A DNA stretch of 46,823 nt from Streptomyces sp. RP5T (GCF_003933965.1 NZ_RSAJ01000006.1:1-46823), one strand, 5' to 3'; counted from the first letter of the stretch, positions 33,712 to 42,400 are shown. Made by a program: numbers and translations. Notes: generated by a model from the sequence alone, not told the origin.

Positions 33712-35190
33712 GTGAGCATTTCCGAGCCCTTGGACGACCCGTGGGCCGACAGCGGGCCCAGCGATCGTCTGCCTTCCTCGCGTCGTCGCGGCGACGGAGG
33801 CCGGGGGCGTGACGAGCAGCACGACCGCGGCAGGGACACCGGTGAGTGGGACGGCGGAGGCACGGCCTTCGAGCGGGTCCCGCCCCAGGACCTGGACGCC
33901 GAGCAGTCCGTCCTCGGCGGCATGCTCCTGTCCAAGGACGCCATCGCGGACGTCGTCGAGGTCATCAAGGGCCACGACTTCTACAAGCCCGCCCACGAGA
34001 CGATCTTCCAGGCGATCCTGGACGTCTACGCCAAGGGCGAGCCGGCCGACCCCATCACGATCGCCGCGGAACTCACCAAGCGGGGTGAGATCAACAAGGT
34101 GGGCGGCGCATCGTATCTGCACACGCTCGTCCAGACCGTGCCCACGGCGGCCAACGCCGAGTACTACGCGGAGATCGTCCACGAGCGGGCGGTCCTGCGG
34201 CGGCTGGTCGAGGCGGGGACGCGGATCACCCAGATGGGATACGCGGGCGACGACGACGTCGACGAGATCGTCAACCGCGCCCAGGCCGAGATCTACGCGG
34301 TCACCGAGCAGCGCACCAGCGAGGACTATCTGCCGCTCGGCGACATCATGGAGGGTGCGCTCGACGAGATCGAGGCGATCGGCTCACGCAGTGGCGAGAT
34401 GACCGGTGTGCCCACCGGCTTCACCGACCTCGACTCCCTCACCAACGGTCTGCACCCGGGGCAGATGATCGTCATCGCGGCCCGTCCGGCCATGGGTAAG
34501 TCCACCCTCGCGCTGGACTTCGCCCGCGCGGCCTCGATCAAGCACAACCTGCCCAGCGTCATCTTCTCCCTCGAAATGGGCCGCAACGAGATCGCGATGC
34601 GCCTGCTGTCCGCCGAGGCGCGCGTGGCCCTGCACCACATGCGGTCGGGCACCATGACCGACGAGGACTGGACCCGGCTGGCGCGCCGGATGCCCGAGGT
34701 GTCCTCCGCACCGCTCTACATCGACGACTCCCCGAACCTGTCGATGATGGAGATCCGCGCGAAGTGCCGGCGGCTGAAACAGCGCAATGACATCAAGCTC
34801 GTGATCATCGACTATCTGCAGCTGATGCAGGCCGGTGGTTCCAAGCGCTCCGAGAGCCGTCAGCAGGAGGTCTCGGACATGTCCCGTAACCTCAAGCTCC
34901 TGGCCAAGGAGTTGGAGGTCCCGGTGATCGCGCTCTCGCAGCTCAACCGTGGACCCGAGCAGCGCACGGACAAGAAGCCCATGGTGTCCGACCTGCGTGA
35001 GTCGGGCTCCATCGAGCAGGACGCCGACATGGTGATCCTGCTGCACCGTGAGGACGCCTACGAGAAGGAGTCCCCCCGCGCGGGCGAGGCGGACATCATC
35101 GTGGGCAAGCACCGTAACGGCCCCACGGCGACGATCACCGTCGCCTTCCAGGGCCACTACTCGCGTTTCGTGGACATGGCACAGACCTGA
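33712..35190 (+). CDS. dnaB: Replicative DNA helicase DnaB
   Basis: From GTG 33712 (GGGAGGAGG upstream) the product has 492 residues. A disordered Ser/Arg-rich N-terminus leads to the DnaB N-domain (VPPQDLDAEQSVLGGMLLS) and the RecA-like motor with Walker A ARPAMGKST and the following FSLEMGRNEIAMRLL, H1a-type DYLQLMQAGG and LRESGSIEQDADMVILLHR. It unwinds DNA at the fork as a hexamer. No intein is present. The frame is open 78 codons further upstream but this is the DnaA-box region. A small hairpin follows at 35197-35211. Confidence 0.95.
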   Translation: MSISEPLDDPWADSGPSDRLPSSRRRGDGGRGRDEQHDRGRDTGEWDGGGTAFERVPPQDLDAEQSVLGGMLLSKDAIADVVEVIKGHDFYKPAHETIFQAILDVYAKGEPADPITIAAELTKRGEINKVGGASYLHTLVQTVPTAANAEYYAEIVHERAVLRRLVEAGTRITQMGYAGDDDVDEIVNRAQAEIYAVTEQRTSEDYLPLGDIMEGALDEIEAIGSRSGEMTGVPTGFTDLDSLTNGLHPGQMIVIAARPAMGKSTLALDFARAASIKHNLPSVIFSLEMGRNEIAMRLLSAEARVALHHMRSGTMTDEDWTRLARRMPEVSSAPLYIDDSPNLSMMEIRAKCRRLKQRNDIKLVIIDYLQLMQAGGSKRSESRQQEVSDMSRNLKLLAKELEVPVIALSQLNRGPEQRTDKKPMVSDLRESGSIEQDADMVILLHREDAYEKESPRAGEADIIVGKHRNGPTATITVAFQGHYSRFVDMAQT

Positions 35191-35196
35191 TGCCCT

Positions 35197-35211
35197 CGCC
35201 GCGCTGCGGCG
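35197..35211 (+). terminator. Weak hairpin after dnaB
   Basis: CGCCGC (35197-35202) and GCGGCG (35206-35211) pair around a 3-base loop 6 bases after the dnaB stop, followed by TTGT. It is short for a terminator. Confidence 0.4.
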
Positions 35212-35287
35212 GCTGTTGTCGGAAGGGCTCCGCACCCCGGGCCCAAAGAAGTCGACGCCCGCGTCCCCCGCGGGATGGACTGGGCCC

Positions 35288-36673
35288 ATGACGACATCTC
35301 AGGAAGAGCTGCTCCCCGGCACGCGCCGGGCGCTGCTGCACCGGATCGCTGTGGCTCAGGCGGAAGGGAGGGCACCCTCGCTGGTCGCGGCGGTCGTGCG
35401 GGACGGCCGGGCCGTGTGGCACGGAGCGCGCACCTCGGTGGACGGGCACGGCCCTGACGGGAACGTGCAGTACCGCATCGGCTCGATCACCAAGACCTTC
35501 ACCGCCGTCCTCGTCCTGCGCCTGCGCGACGAAGGGCTGCTCGATCTCGGTGACCCGCTGGAGAAGCACCTGACAGGCACGGGTGCGGGGGAAGCCACGA
35601 TCGCCGAACTCCTCGCTCACACCGGGGGGTTGGCTGCCGAGACGCCTGCGCCGTGGTGGGAGCGCTCCTCGGCGGATCTGCGTCCCGAACTCGCCGACGT
35701 ACTGGGTGAGCAGCCCTTCCTGCATCCGGTGGGACGCCGCTTCCACTATTCGAATCCCGGCTACACCCTGCTGGGAGCACTCGTGGAGAAGCTCCGCGGG
35801 GCGCCGTGGGAGGAGGTGCTGCGGCGTGAGGTTCTCGAGCCGCTGGGCCTCGGCCGCACGAGCGCCCGTCCTGAAGCGCCGCATGCGGGCGGCTGGGCGG
35901 TGCATCCGTGGGCCGATGTGATGATGCCCGAGCCCGCCGAGGACCTCGGGCGGATGGCTCCCGCGGGGCAACTCTGGTCCACCACGGACGACTTGGCCCG
36001 CTTCGCGGTCTTCCTGACGAACGGCGACGACCGTGTCCTGGGTGCGGAGACCGTGCGTGAGATGCGCACCCCCGCGGCGCCGGCCGGGGTGGGGGAACTC
36101 GCCGACGGTGCCACCTACGGGCTGGGACTGCAGATCCAGCACCGGGAAGGGCGGCTGCTCGTGGGCCATTCGGGCTCACTGCCGGGCTTCCTCGCGAATC
36201 TCACGATCAGCCTGGTGGACGACGTCGCCGCGGTCGTGCTGGCCAACTGCACGTCCGGCCCGTCGCTGTCCCTCGTGGCGTCCGATCTCGTGCGGATCGT
36301 CGCCGAGGCCGAGCCAAGGATCCCCGAACCCTGGCGGCCGATGCGTGAAGCCGATTCCCCCGCGCTGGAGTTGGCGGGTCAGTGGTACTGGGGGACGAAC
36401 GGATTCGCACTGCGGCTGACGGCGGATGGACTCGTCTCGCTGGAACCCCTGGCGGGTGGGGGCCGCAGATCGCGATTCCGGGCCAATGGCGACGGCACCT
36501 GGGCCGGCCTGGAGGGCTACTACCACGGGGAGGTGCTGAAGGCCGTACGGCGGCCTGACGGGACCGTGGACCACCTCGACCTCGGTTCATTCGTGTTCAC
36601 GCGGCAGCCGTACGACGAGGGGTCTTCCGTGCCGGGTGGAGTGGATCCGCAGGGGTGGCGGGGGATCGGCTAG
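35288..36673 (+). CDS. Serine hydrolase of the class C beta-lactamase/PBP4* family
   Basis: The preferred start ATG 35288 gives 461 residues; the frame is open upstream into dnaB's terminal part. The active site motifs are S66-I-T-K69, Y154-S-N156 and H295-S-G297, matching the SxxK, YxN and HxG of the beta-lactamase (class C) family. The C-terminal 100 residues (ALELAGQWYWGTNGFALRLT) form an extra lipocalin-like beta domain. No signal peptide is evident, so it may be cytoplasmic and act as an esterase or D-aminopeptidase rather than a true beta-lactamase. The substrate is unknown. Confidence 0.85.
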   Translation: MTTSQEELLPGTRRALLHRIAVAQAEGRAPSLVAAVVRDGRAVWHGARTSVDGHGPDGNVQYRIGSITKTFTAVLVLRLRDEGLLDLGDPLEKHLTGTGAGEATIAELLAHTGGLAAETPAPWWERSSADLRPELADVLGEQPFLHPVGRRFHYSNPGYTLLGALVEKLRGAPWEEVLRREVLEPLGLGRTSARPEAPHAGGWAVHPWADVMMPEPAEDLGRMAPAGQLWSTTDDLARFAVFLTNGDDRVLGAETVREMRTPAAPAGVGELADGATYGLGLQIQHREGRLLVGHSGSLPGFLANLTISLVDDVAAVVLANCTSGPSLSLVASDLVRIVAEAEPRIPEPWRPMREADSPALELAGQWYWGTNGFALRLTADGLVSLEPLAGGGRRSRFRANGDGTWAGLEGYYHGEVLKAVRRPDGTVDHLDLGSFVFTRQPYDEGSSVPGGVDPQGWRGIG

Positions 36674-36695
36674 ACGCCCCTGCCCGATCGACCCC

Positions 36696-36729
36696 GTGGC
36701 GTCCTGTTTCACGTGAAACAGGACGCCAC
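36696..36729. repeat. 34-bp perfect palindrome centred on parS, probable bidirectional terminator
   Basis: Arms GTGGCGTCCT and AGGACGCCAC flank parS site 10 with no mismatch, centre at 36712/36713. It lies between the convergent serine hydrolase and GNAT genes, 22 bases after the hydrolase stop. Confidence 0.85.
36706..36719. other. parS site 10 (perfect)
   Basis: GTTTCACGTGAAAC is the centre of the 34-bp palindrome at 36696-36729. Confidence 0.93.
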
Positions 36730-36761
36730 CGGCCGTGGAGAGAAAACGGTTCTCGGAGAGG

Positions 36762-37214
36762 TCACAGGGTCAGCTTGAAGCCCACATGGGAGGCCGTGAA
36801 ACCGAGCCGTTCGTAGAAGCGGTGGGCGTCCGTGCGGGTGTTGTCGGACGTCAGCTGCACCAACTGGCAGTTCTGGCGACGGGATTCCTCGATCGCCCAC
36901 TCGATGAGCCGCGACCCGAGTCCACTGCCGCGCTCGTCGGCGTGGATGCGCACCGCCTCGATGATGGATCGGGTGGCACCGCGCCGGGACAGACCCGGAA
37001 CGATGGTGAGCTGGAGGGTGCCGACCACCCGATCTCCTCGTGTGGCGACGACCAGATGCTGGTTCGGGTCCGAGGAGAGGCGTTCCAGCGCGGCCAGGTA
37101 GGGGTTCAGGTCGTCGGGGGACTCCCGCTGGGCGCCCAAGGGGTCGTCGGCGAGCATGCCCACGATCGCGGGCACGTCGTCCGTCGTGGCGGGCCGAATC
37201 TCAAGATCTCCCAT
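36762..37214 (-). CDS. GNAT-family N-acetyltransferase
   Basis: The 150-residue protein starts at ATG (complement of 37212-37214). It is a single GNAT domain: the acetyl-CoA loop DERGSGLGSRLIEWAIEE (about residues 92-109) precedes QLVQLTSDNTRTDAHRFYERLGF, the classic motif B with the catalytic-region Tyr. Size and pattern fit small-molecule acetyltransferases, but the substrate is unknown. It is divergent from the MFS gene at 37348 with a 133-bp gap that holds a candidate operator. Confidence 0.9.
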   Translation of the reverse strand: MGDLEIRPATTDDVPAIVGMLADDPLGAQRESPDDLNPYLAALERLSSDPNQHLVVATRGDRVVGTLQLTIVPGLSRRGATRSIIEAVRIHADERGSGLGSRLIEWAIEESRRQNCQLVQLTSDNTRTDAHRFYERLGFTASHVGFKLTL

Positions 37215-37269
37215 GCCCGCACCCTACGCGCGGCACTCATCGGCAGGCCCCCGATGGGATTGCCACCGC

Positions 37270-37292
37270 TTGCAGATATAGCGCGTCTGCAA
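37270..37292. promoter_or_regulatory. Candidate operator before the MFS gene
   Basis: TTGCAGA (37270-37276) and TCTGCAA (37286-37292) are perfect inverted repeats 9 bp apart. They lie 55 bp before the MFS start and next to the AT-rich TTATTGT. This looks like a MarR- or TetR-type site. No regulator gene is adjacent. Confidence 0.6.
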
Positions 37293-37347
37293 TTATTGTG
37301 GGCGTGCGCAACATGCTCCTGCAATCTTCTGGGAAGGTGTCACCCCC

Positions 37348-38556
37348 ATGCCGCTCGCCCTTCTGGCCCTCGCGATCGGGGCCTTCGGAATCGGCACGAC
37401 CGAGTTCGTGATCATGGGGTTGCTGCCCGAGGTCGCTGACGACTTCGGGGTCTCCATCCCCACCGCCGGCTTCCTGGTCACCGGCTACGCCCTCGGCGTC
37501 ATGTTCGGTGCCCCGCTGATGACCGCCCTCGGAACCAAGATCTCCCGCAAGCGGATGCTGATGCTGCTGATGGGCCTGTTCATCGTGGGCAACCTGCTCT
37601 CCGCCCTCGCACCGGCCTTCAGCGTCATGCTCATTGGCCGCGTGGTCGCGTCCCTCGCTCACGGAGCCTTCTTCGGGATCGGCGCGGTCGTCGCCGCCGA
37701 CCTGGTGGCCCCGGACAGGAGGGCCGGAGCCATCGCGATGATGTTCACCGGTCTCACCGTCGCCAATGTGGTGGGCGTCCCGTTGGGCACGCTGATCGGC
37801 CAGAGTGCCGGTTGGCGTCTCACCTTCGCGATCGTCGCCGCCCTCGGTGTTGTCGGCCTGGTCGGCATCGCCAGGCTTGTCCCGGAGGTGCCCCGGCCGG
37901 AGGGTGTGCGCCTGCGTCACGAACTGGCCGCCTTCAAGAGCGCCCAGGTGCTGCTCGCCATGGCGATGACCGTCCTCGGCTTCGGCGGTGTCTTCGCCGC
38001 CATCACCTACATCGCGCCGATGATGACCCACGTGGCGGGCTTCGCCGACGGCTCGGTGACCTGGCTGCTGGTCCTCTTCGGCCTCGGAATGGTCGGCGGC
38101 AACCTCGTCGGCGGCAAGTACGCGGACCGGGCCCTGATGCCCATGCTGTACGTCTCCCTGGGCGCTCTGGCCGTCGTGCTCGCGCTCTTCACGGTCACCG
38201 CGCACCACAAGGTCCTGGCCGGCGTCACGATCGCTCTCGTCGGCGCCCTGGGCTTCGCCACCGTGCCGCCGCTCCAGAAGAGGGTCCTCGACCAGGCGCA
38301 CGAGGCACCGACGCTCGCCTCGGCCGTCAACATCGGTGCCTTCAACCTCGGCAACGCCCTCTCCGCCTGGCTCGGCGGGCTGGTCATCTCGGCCGGGTTC
38401 GGCTACACGGCCCCCAACTGGGTGGGCGCCGCCCTGGCCACAGGTGCTCTCCTGCTCGCCTTCCTCTCGGCCGCACTGGAACGCCGCGACAACGCGCCGA
38501 GCGCCGTGGTCGCGGGAGCGACACCGGCTGACCAGAAGACCGCGGCGCACCACTGA
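37348..38556 (+). CDS. MFS drug/metabolite exporter (DHA1 family, Cmx/AraJ-like)
   Basis: The 402-residue protein starts at ATG 37348 behind GGAAGGTG. It begins PLALLALAIGAFGIGTTEFVIMGLLPEVADDF, the hallmark of the DHA1 arabinose-efflux/chloramphenicol-resistance group. It has 12 predicted membrane helices. The export motif C appears in helix 5 as GLTVANVVGVPLGTLIGQ. It probably exports a drug or sugar by proton antiport. A candidate operator lies in its promoter region, so it may be inducible. Confidence 0.9.
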   Translation: MPLALLALAIGAFGIGTTEFVIMGLLPEVADDFGVSIPTAGFLVTGYALGVMFGAPLMTALGTKISRKRMLMLLMGLFIVGNLLSALAPAFSVMLIGRVVASLAHGAFFGIGAVVAADLVAPDRRAGAIAMMFTGLTVANVVGVPLGTLIGQSAGWRLTFAIVAALGVVGLVGIARLVPEVPRPEGVRLRHELAAFKSAQVLLAMAMTVLGFGGVFAAITYIAPMMTHVAGFADGSVTWLLVLFGLGMVGGNLVGGKYADRALMPMLYVSLGALAVVLALFTVTAHHKVLAGVTIALVGALGFATVPPLQKRVLDQAHEAPTLASAVNIGAFNLGNALSAWLGGLVISAGFGYTAPNWVGAALATGALLLAFLSAALERRDNAPSAVVAGATPADQKTAAHH

Positions 38557-38580
38557 AACCACATGACGTACAGCTGTGTC

Positions 38581-39447
38581 TCAGAGCGCGGCCACCGTCA
38601 GGGGAGCGAACCGCCGGGTCCAGTCACCCGGCAGCTCCGGGATCCCGTACGTCATGACCGAGTTGAAGGCGACCGGGTCCAGGCCCCGTTCCTTGGCCCA
38701 CGCCCGCAGCTCTTCGTGCCGTACGTCGATGTCGGTGCGCAGGGGCCGGTCGGTGCCGGCTGCGAGGGACGTGATGAGTGCCTGGGCCGTCGCGGTGTCG
38801 CGGGCGACCAGCGGACCCACGACATGAGTGTGCATGTTGGGCCAGGCAGAGGCGTACCCGATGATCCGGCCGTCCTCCTCGGCGACGCGGAACTGGTCGG
38901 CGAAGGCGGGCAGCCGGGTGATGAGGTGCGTGCGATCGGTGCCGAGCACCTCCTCGTCGAGCCGGAGGATCGCGGAGAGGTCCTCCGCGCCGGCCGCGCG
39001 CGTGCTCACCGTCGGCGCCGGGCCGCCCGGGATGAAGTGACCGCTGAGCATCTCCGCCCGGCCGATGACCTTGAAGCCCAGCTCCTCGTAGAGCGGCCGG
39101 CCGTACGGCGTGGCGTGGAGGGTCAGCGGGGTGGTGCCCATCGCGGAGAGAATGTGGCGCATGAGCCGACGGCCGATACCCTGACGGGCGTGCCGTTCGG
39201 CGACCAGCACCATCCCGATCGCTCCCAGATCGGGCTCGCTGTAGGGGCCGTACTCCGTGACCACGCATGCCGTGACGAGCCCTCCGGCGGGATCGTCGAT
39301 GCCGTAGCCCTTTCCGGCCGCCAGGAGGAGGCCCCACTTGTGTTCCTCGCGTGGCCACCCCCGGTCCTCGGACAGGTCCGCGCAGGCGGTGAGATCCCGT
39401 AGCGTCAGACGGCGGATGGGGAGAGAGGCAAGAGAAGGAGTAGGCAC
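38581..39447 (-). CDS. GNAT acetyltransferase with a C-terminal second domain
   Basis: The preferred start is GTG (complement of 39445-39447), giving 288 residues (VPTPSLASLPIRRLTLRDL). The frame stays open to ATG 39519, but an inverted repeat sits there. The N-terminal GNAT domain has the acetyl-CoA loop ERHARQGIGRRLMRHIL (about residues 78-94). The C-terminal half (from about 145) looks like a second, degenerate acetyltransferase domain of the Acetyltransf_18 type (AYASAW-like stretch GYASAWPNMHTHVV). No Shine-Dalgarno sequence is clear. The substrate is unknown. Confidence 0.8.
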   Translation of the reverse strand: MPTPSLASLPIRRLTLRDLTACADLSEDRGWPREEHKWGLLLAAGKGYGIDDPAGGLVTACVVTEYGPYSEPDLGAIGMVLVAERHARQGIGRRLMRHILSAMGTTPLTLHATPYGRPLYEELGFKVIGRAEMLSGHFIPGGPAPTVSTRAAGAEDLSAILRLDEEVLGTDRTHLITRLPAFADQFRVAEEDGRIIGYASAWPNMHTHVVGPLVARDTATAQALITSLAAGTDRPLRTDIDVRHEELRAWAKERGLDPVAFNSVMTYGIPELPGDWTRRFAPLTVAAL

Positions 39448-39511
39448 GCAGGTCAGGCTGTCCGACGTGTGCCCTCGGCGTCCACCAGTTTCCCGGGGTG
39501 TGTACAAGCTT

Positions 39512-39530
39512 TTGGCCATGTCGTAGCCAA
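39512..39530. promoter_or_regulatory. Inverted repeat before the two-domain GNAT gene
   Basis: TTGGC (39512-39516) and GCCAA (39526-39530) are inverted around 9 bases, 65 bp before the chosen GNAT start. It may be an operator and supports the shorter start. It is a short repeat and could be chance. Confidence 0.3.
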
Positions 39531-39558
39531 GCGCACAACACGTGATCAGATGCCGGGT

Positions 39559-39572
39559 GTTTCACGTGAAAC
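39559..39572. other. parS site 11 (perfect)
   Basis: GTTTCACGTGAAAC lies in the divergent gap between the GNAT and HAD genes, about 102 bp before the HAD start. Confidence 0.93.
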
Positions 39573-39673
39573 ATCGGAGAACGGCGACCGTCCGACGATC
39601 GACCGGAAGCGTCCATGACCCATCATTGGTCTCCTGACCATGTGCTCTCCAAGGGACCACTAACCTCTGGCGC

Positions 39674-40306
39674 ATGGCGAGACTTCATCTCTTCGACCTC
39701 GACGGCACTTTGCTGCACGGGACCAGCGCGCCGGTGCAGATATCCCGGCAGCTCGGACTAGAGGCCGAGACGGTGGCACTCGACCAGGCGGTCGGGGCCG
39801 GACTGATAGACCCGCCCGAATACGCGCAGCAGGTGTATGCGTTGTGGGCCTCCCTGACCGAGGCCCATGTTGTCGCGGCCTTCGACGGCGCCCCGTGGCT
39901 GGCCCGCATCCGTGAAGTGTGGGCGGAAATCAGGGAGCAGGGGGACTACTGCGCGGTCGTATCACTCTCGCCGTCCTTCTTCGTGGAGCGGCTCACCGGC
40001 TGGGGAGCGCATGCCGCATACGGGTCTCGCTTCCCGGCCGTCCCCTTCGCCGAGCCCGTGGATCCCGCCGGGGTGCTCAGTGCCGCCGCCAAGGTGTTGA
40101 TCGCGGACCGGCTGTGCGAGCAGTTCGGCGTGACACGGGCCGATTGCATTGCCTATGGCGACTCGTCCTCCGACAAGGATCTGTTCGCCGCGGTGCCGAT
40201 CTCGGTGGCGGTCAATGCGGACCATCACCTGTCCGCTCTCTCGACCCACTCCTACATCGGCATGGATCTGTGGGAAGCCTATGAATTGGTGCGCCACGCT
40301 CGGTAA
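39674..40306 (+). CDS. HAD-superfamily phosphatase (phosphoserine-phosphatase-like)
   Basis: The 210-residue protein starts at ATG 39674 and opens MARLHLFDLDGTLLHGTSA with the catalytic D8-x-D10 of the haloacid dehalogenase family. CAVVSLSPSFF supplies motif II (Ser) and CIAYGDSSSDKDLFAAV the C-terminal metal-binding aspartates. The helical cap and length fit the HAD-IB/SerB group. TAACCT (39661-39666) is 7 bases before the ATG with no ribosome site, so the message may be leaderless. The true substrate is unknown. Confidence 0.88.
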   Translation: MARLHLFDLDGTLLHGTSAPVQISRQLGLEAETVALDQAVGAGLIDPPEYAQQVYALWASLTEAHVVAAFDGAPWLARIREVWAEIREQGDYCAVVSLSPSFFVERLTGWGAHAAYGSRFPAVPFAEPVDPAGVLSAAAKVLIADRLCEQFGVTRADCIAYGDSSSDKDLFAAVPISVAVNADHHLSALSTHSYIGMDLWEAYELVRHAR

Positions 40307-40555
40307 TTGCGTCAATTCGTGTGAACCCAGGCGGTCAGGAGCAGGGCAATGCAGCTTAACGGGACGCAGAGATCGAGGACCTGCATTCGTGGGTATGCGG
40401 CTTGCGTATTTGCGCGGAGTGGGACGCTGCACTGAGGGTGTCGCGGGGGCCGTGAAGCCGAGCGGGGAAAGCAAGCCGTCTGCGGGGGAAAGCAGGCGTC
40501 TTCCGACCGAGGAAGTGCGCAGACCGACCGAAAGATGTTCGAGGCGAGGCACACC

Positions 40556-41884
40556 ATGGACGCTCCGACCGCCATGTCGGACGACGACGGCACTTCCGGG
40601 GGCGGGGCCGGCTGGTTCTCCTCACACGACCGGCCGACGACCGGAACCTCTCCAGGAGCCCTGACAGCCGCCCACCGCGGAACAGCGAAGCCCGCCGAGG
40701 GAACACCCGCCCCCACGGCACCCGGCACCACCCCTCCCCGGTTCCCGGGCCTGTCCCCGAGAGGCCAGCCGCCCTCCCCGGACGCCGTCCGCATCCGCCG
40801 GACCATGGCCGAGGTCGCGCCTGTCGCCGAGCAGGTCACGTCGTACTTCTACGCGCTGCTCTTCGTACGCCACCCCTATCTGCGCCCGCTGTTCCCCGCC
40901 GCCATGGACGCTCAGCGGGACCGCCTGTTCAGGGCACTGCTGACGGCGGCCGAGCTCATCGACGACTCTCCCGCCCTGGTGGACTACCTGCAGAACCTGG
41001 GCCGCGGCCACCGCAAGTACGGCACCCGCGCCGAGCACTACCCGGCGGTCGGGGAGTGCCTCATCGGCGCGTTGAGCAGGCACGCCTCCAGCAGCTGGGA
41101 CCCGGAGACCGAAGCGGCCTGGGTCCGGGCGTACACGACGATCTCGCAGGTGATGATCGACGCCGCGGCCGCGGACGAGCACCACGCTCCGGCCTGGTGG
41201 CACGCGGAGGTTGTGTCGCACGAGCTGAGGACCTCGGACATCGCTGTCGTCACCGTCCGGCCCGACCAGCCCTATCCGTTCCTCGCAGGCCAGTACACGA
41301 GCCTGGAGACACCGTGGTGGCCGCGCATATGGCGGCACTACTCCTTCGCCACGGCGCCCCGCTCGGACGGGCTCCTGTCGTTCCACGTGAAGGCCGTCCC
41401 CGCGGGCTGGGTCTCCGGTGCCCTGGTGCACCGGGCCCGCCCCGGCGACATCATCCGGCTCGGCCCCCCGAGCGGCTCCATGACCGTGGACCACACCAGC
41501 GACAGCGGACTGCTCTGTCTGGGCGGCGGCACCGGCATAGCTCCGATCAAGGCGCTGGTCGAGGACGTGGCCGAACACGGCGCACGACGAGCGGTCGAGG
41601 TGTTCTACGGGGCCCGCACCGACAACGACCTGTACGACATCGACACGATGCTCAGGCTCCAGCAGTCCCATCCGTGGCTGTCGGTCCGGGCCGTCGTCGA
41701 TCAGCAGGCCCGTCTCCAGCTCCCGGAGGCCGTACGCGCGTACGGCCCCTGGCACAAGTACGACGCCTACCTCTCGGGCCCGCCCGGCATGATCCGCAGC
41801 GGTGTGGACACCCTCAGGTCCCTCGGGATCCCGCCGGAACGCATACGGCACGACGCCGTGGAGGAACTCGTCCCGGCCCGGTGA
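40556..41884 (+). CDS. Flavohaemoglobin-like protein (globin, FAD and NAD(P)H domains)
   Basis: From ATG 40556 the product has 442 residues; a second ATG at 40535 adds 7. GAGGCGAGG lies 8-16 bases before the chosen start. A disordered Pro/Thr-rich tail (about 1-75) precedes a globin domain (about 76-215) with the B10 tyrosine region SYFYALLF and the proximal His in GRGHRKYG (H152), followed by YPAVGECLI. The FAD part has WRHYS (259-263) and the NAD(P)H-binding part GGGTGIAP (323-330) and GPPGM. Flavohaemoglobins detoxify NO to nitrate. The long N-terminal tail is unusual. Confidence 0.88.
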   Translation: MDAPTAMSDDDGTSGGGAGWFSSHDRPTTGTSPGALTAAHRGTAKPAEGTPAPTAPGTTPPRFPGLSPRGQPPSPDAVRIRRTMAEVAPVAEQVTSYFYALLFVRHPYLRPLFPAAMDAQRDRLFRALLTAAELIDDSPALVDYLQNLGRGHRKYGTRAEHYPAVGECLIGALSRHASSSWDPETEAAWVRAYTTISQVMIDAAAADEHHAPAWWHAEVVSHELRTSDIAVVTVRPDQPYPFLAGQYTSLETPWWPRIWRHYSFATAPRSDGLLSFHVKAVPAGWVSGALVHRARPGDIIRLGPPSGSMTVDHTSDSGLLCLGGGTGIAPIKALVEDVAEHGARRAVEVFYGARTDNDLYDIDTMLRLQQSHPWLSVRAVVDQQARLQLPEAVRAYGPWHKYDAYLSGPPGMIRSGVDTLRSLGIPPERIRHDAVEELVPAR

Positions 41885-41896
41885 TCCCCTGAGAGC

Positions 41897-42379
41897 TCAG
41901 CCCAGGTCGGGTGCGTGCATGGCCCGTACGCCCTCGATGTTGCCGTCCAGATAGTGGCGCAGGGACAGCGGGACCAGGTGGACGGAGGCGATCCCGACAC
42001 GGGTGAACGGCACCCGGACGATCTCGTACTCCCCGATGGGCTCGTCCACTTCGGGGCCGTGCCGCAGGGACGTGTCCATCGACTCCAGGTGGCAGACGAA
42101 GAAGTGCTGCACCTTCACGCCGGTCGCGCCGCCGTCGTCACCGATGTGCTCGACGGTGTCCACGAAGCAGGGCACCACGTCGGTGATCTTCGCGCCGAGC
42201 TCCTCGTACACCTCGCGGTGCAGGGCGTCGACGACGGTCGTGTCCGTCGGCTCGACTCCACCGCCGGGAGTCAGCCAGTAAGGATCCATGCCGGGTTTGG
42301 TGCGCTTGATCAGGATCAGATCATCGCCGTCGAGCAGGACGGCACGGGCGGTGCGCTTGACCACGGGTCGGACGGTCAT
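41897..42379 (-). CDS. Nudix hydrolase
   Basis: The start is ATG (complement of 42377-42379), giving 160 residues. The Nudix box is complete as GGGVEPTDTTVVDALHREVYEELG (G-x5-E-x7-REVYEELG, about residues 37-60). The N-terminus TARAVLLDGDDLILIKRTKPG and the conserved YWLTPGGG fit nucleotide or NDP-sugar pyrophosphatases. No Shine-Dalgarno sequence is seen. A near-parS site (42401-42414) lies 21 bases upstream of the start. It is convergent with the flavohaemoglobin gene, with only 12 bp between stops. Confidence 0.9.
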   Translation of the reverse strand: MTVRPVVKRTARAVLLDGDDLILIKRTKPGMDPYWLTPGGGVEPTDTTVVDALHREVYEELGAKITDVVPCFVDTVEHIGDDGGATGVKVQHFFVCHLESMDTSLRHGPEVDEPIGEYEIVRVPFTRVGIASVHLVPLSLRHYLDGNIEGVRAMHAPDLG

Positions 42380-42400
42380 GGGGGGTATGTGGCCCGGATG

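Noticed and set aside
41380..41393. parS-like GTTCCACGTGAAGG in the flavohaemoglobin gene
   Set aside because: Three mismatches, and the sequence is explained by the coding of FHVK.
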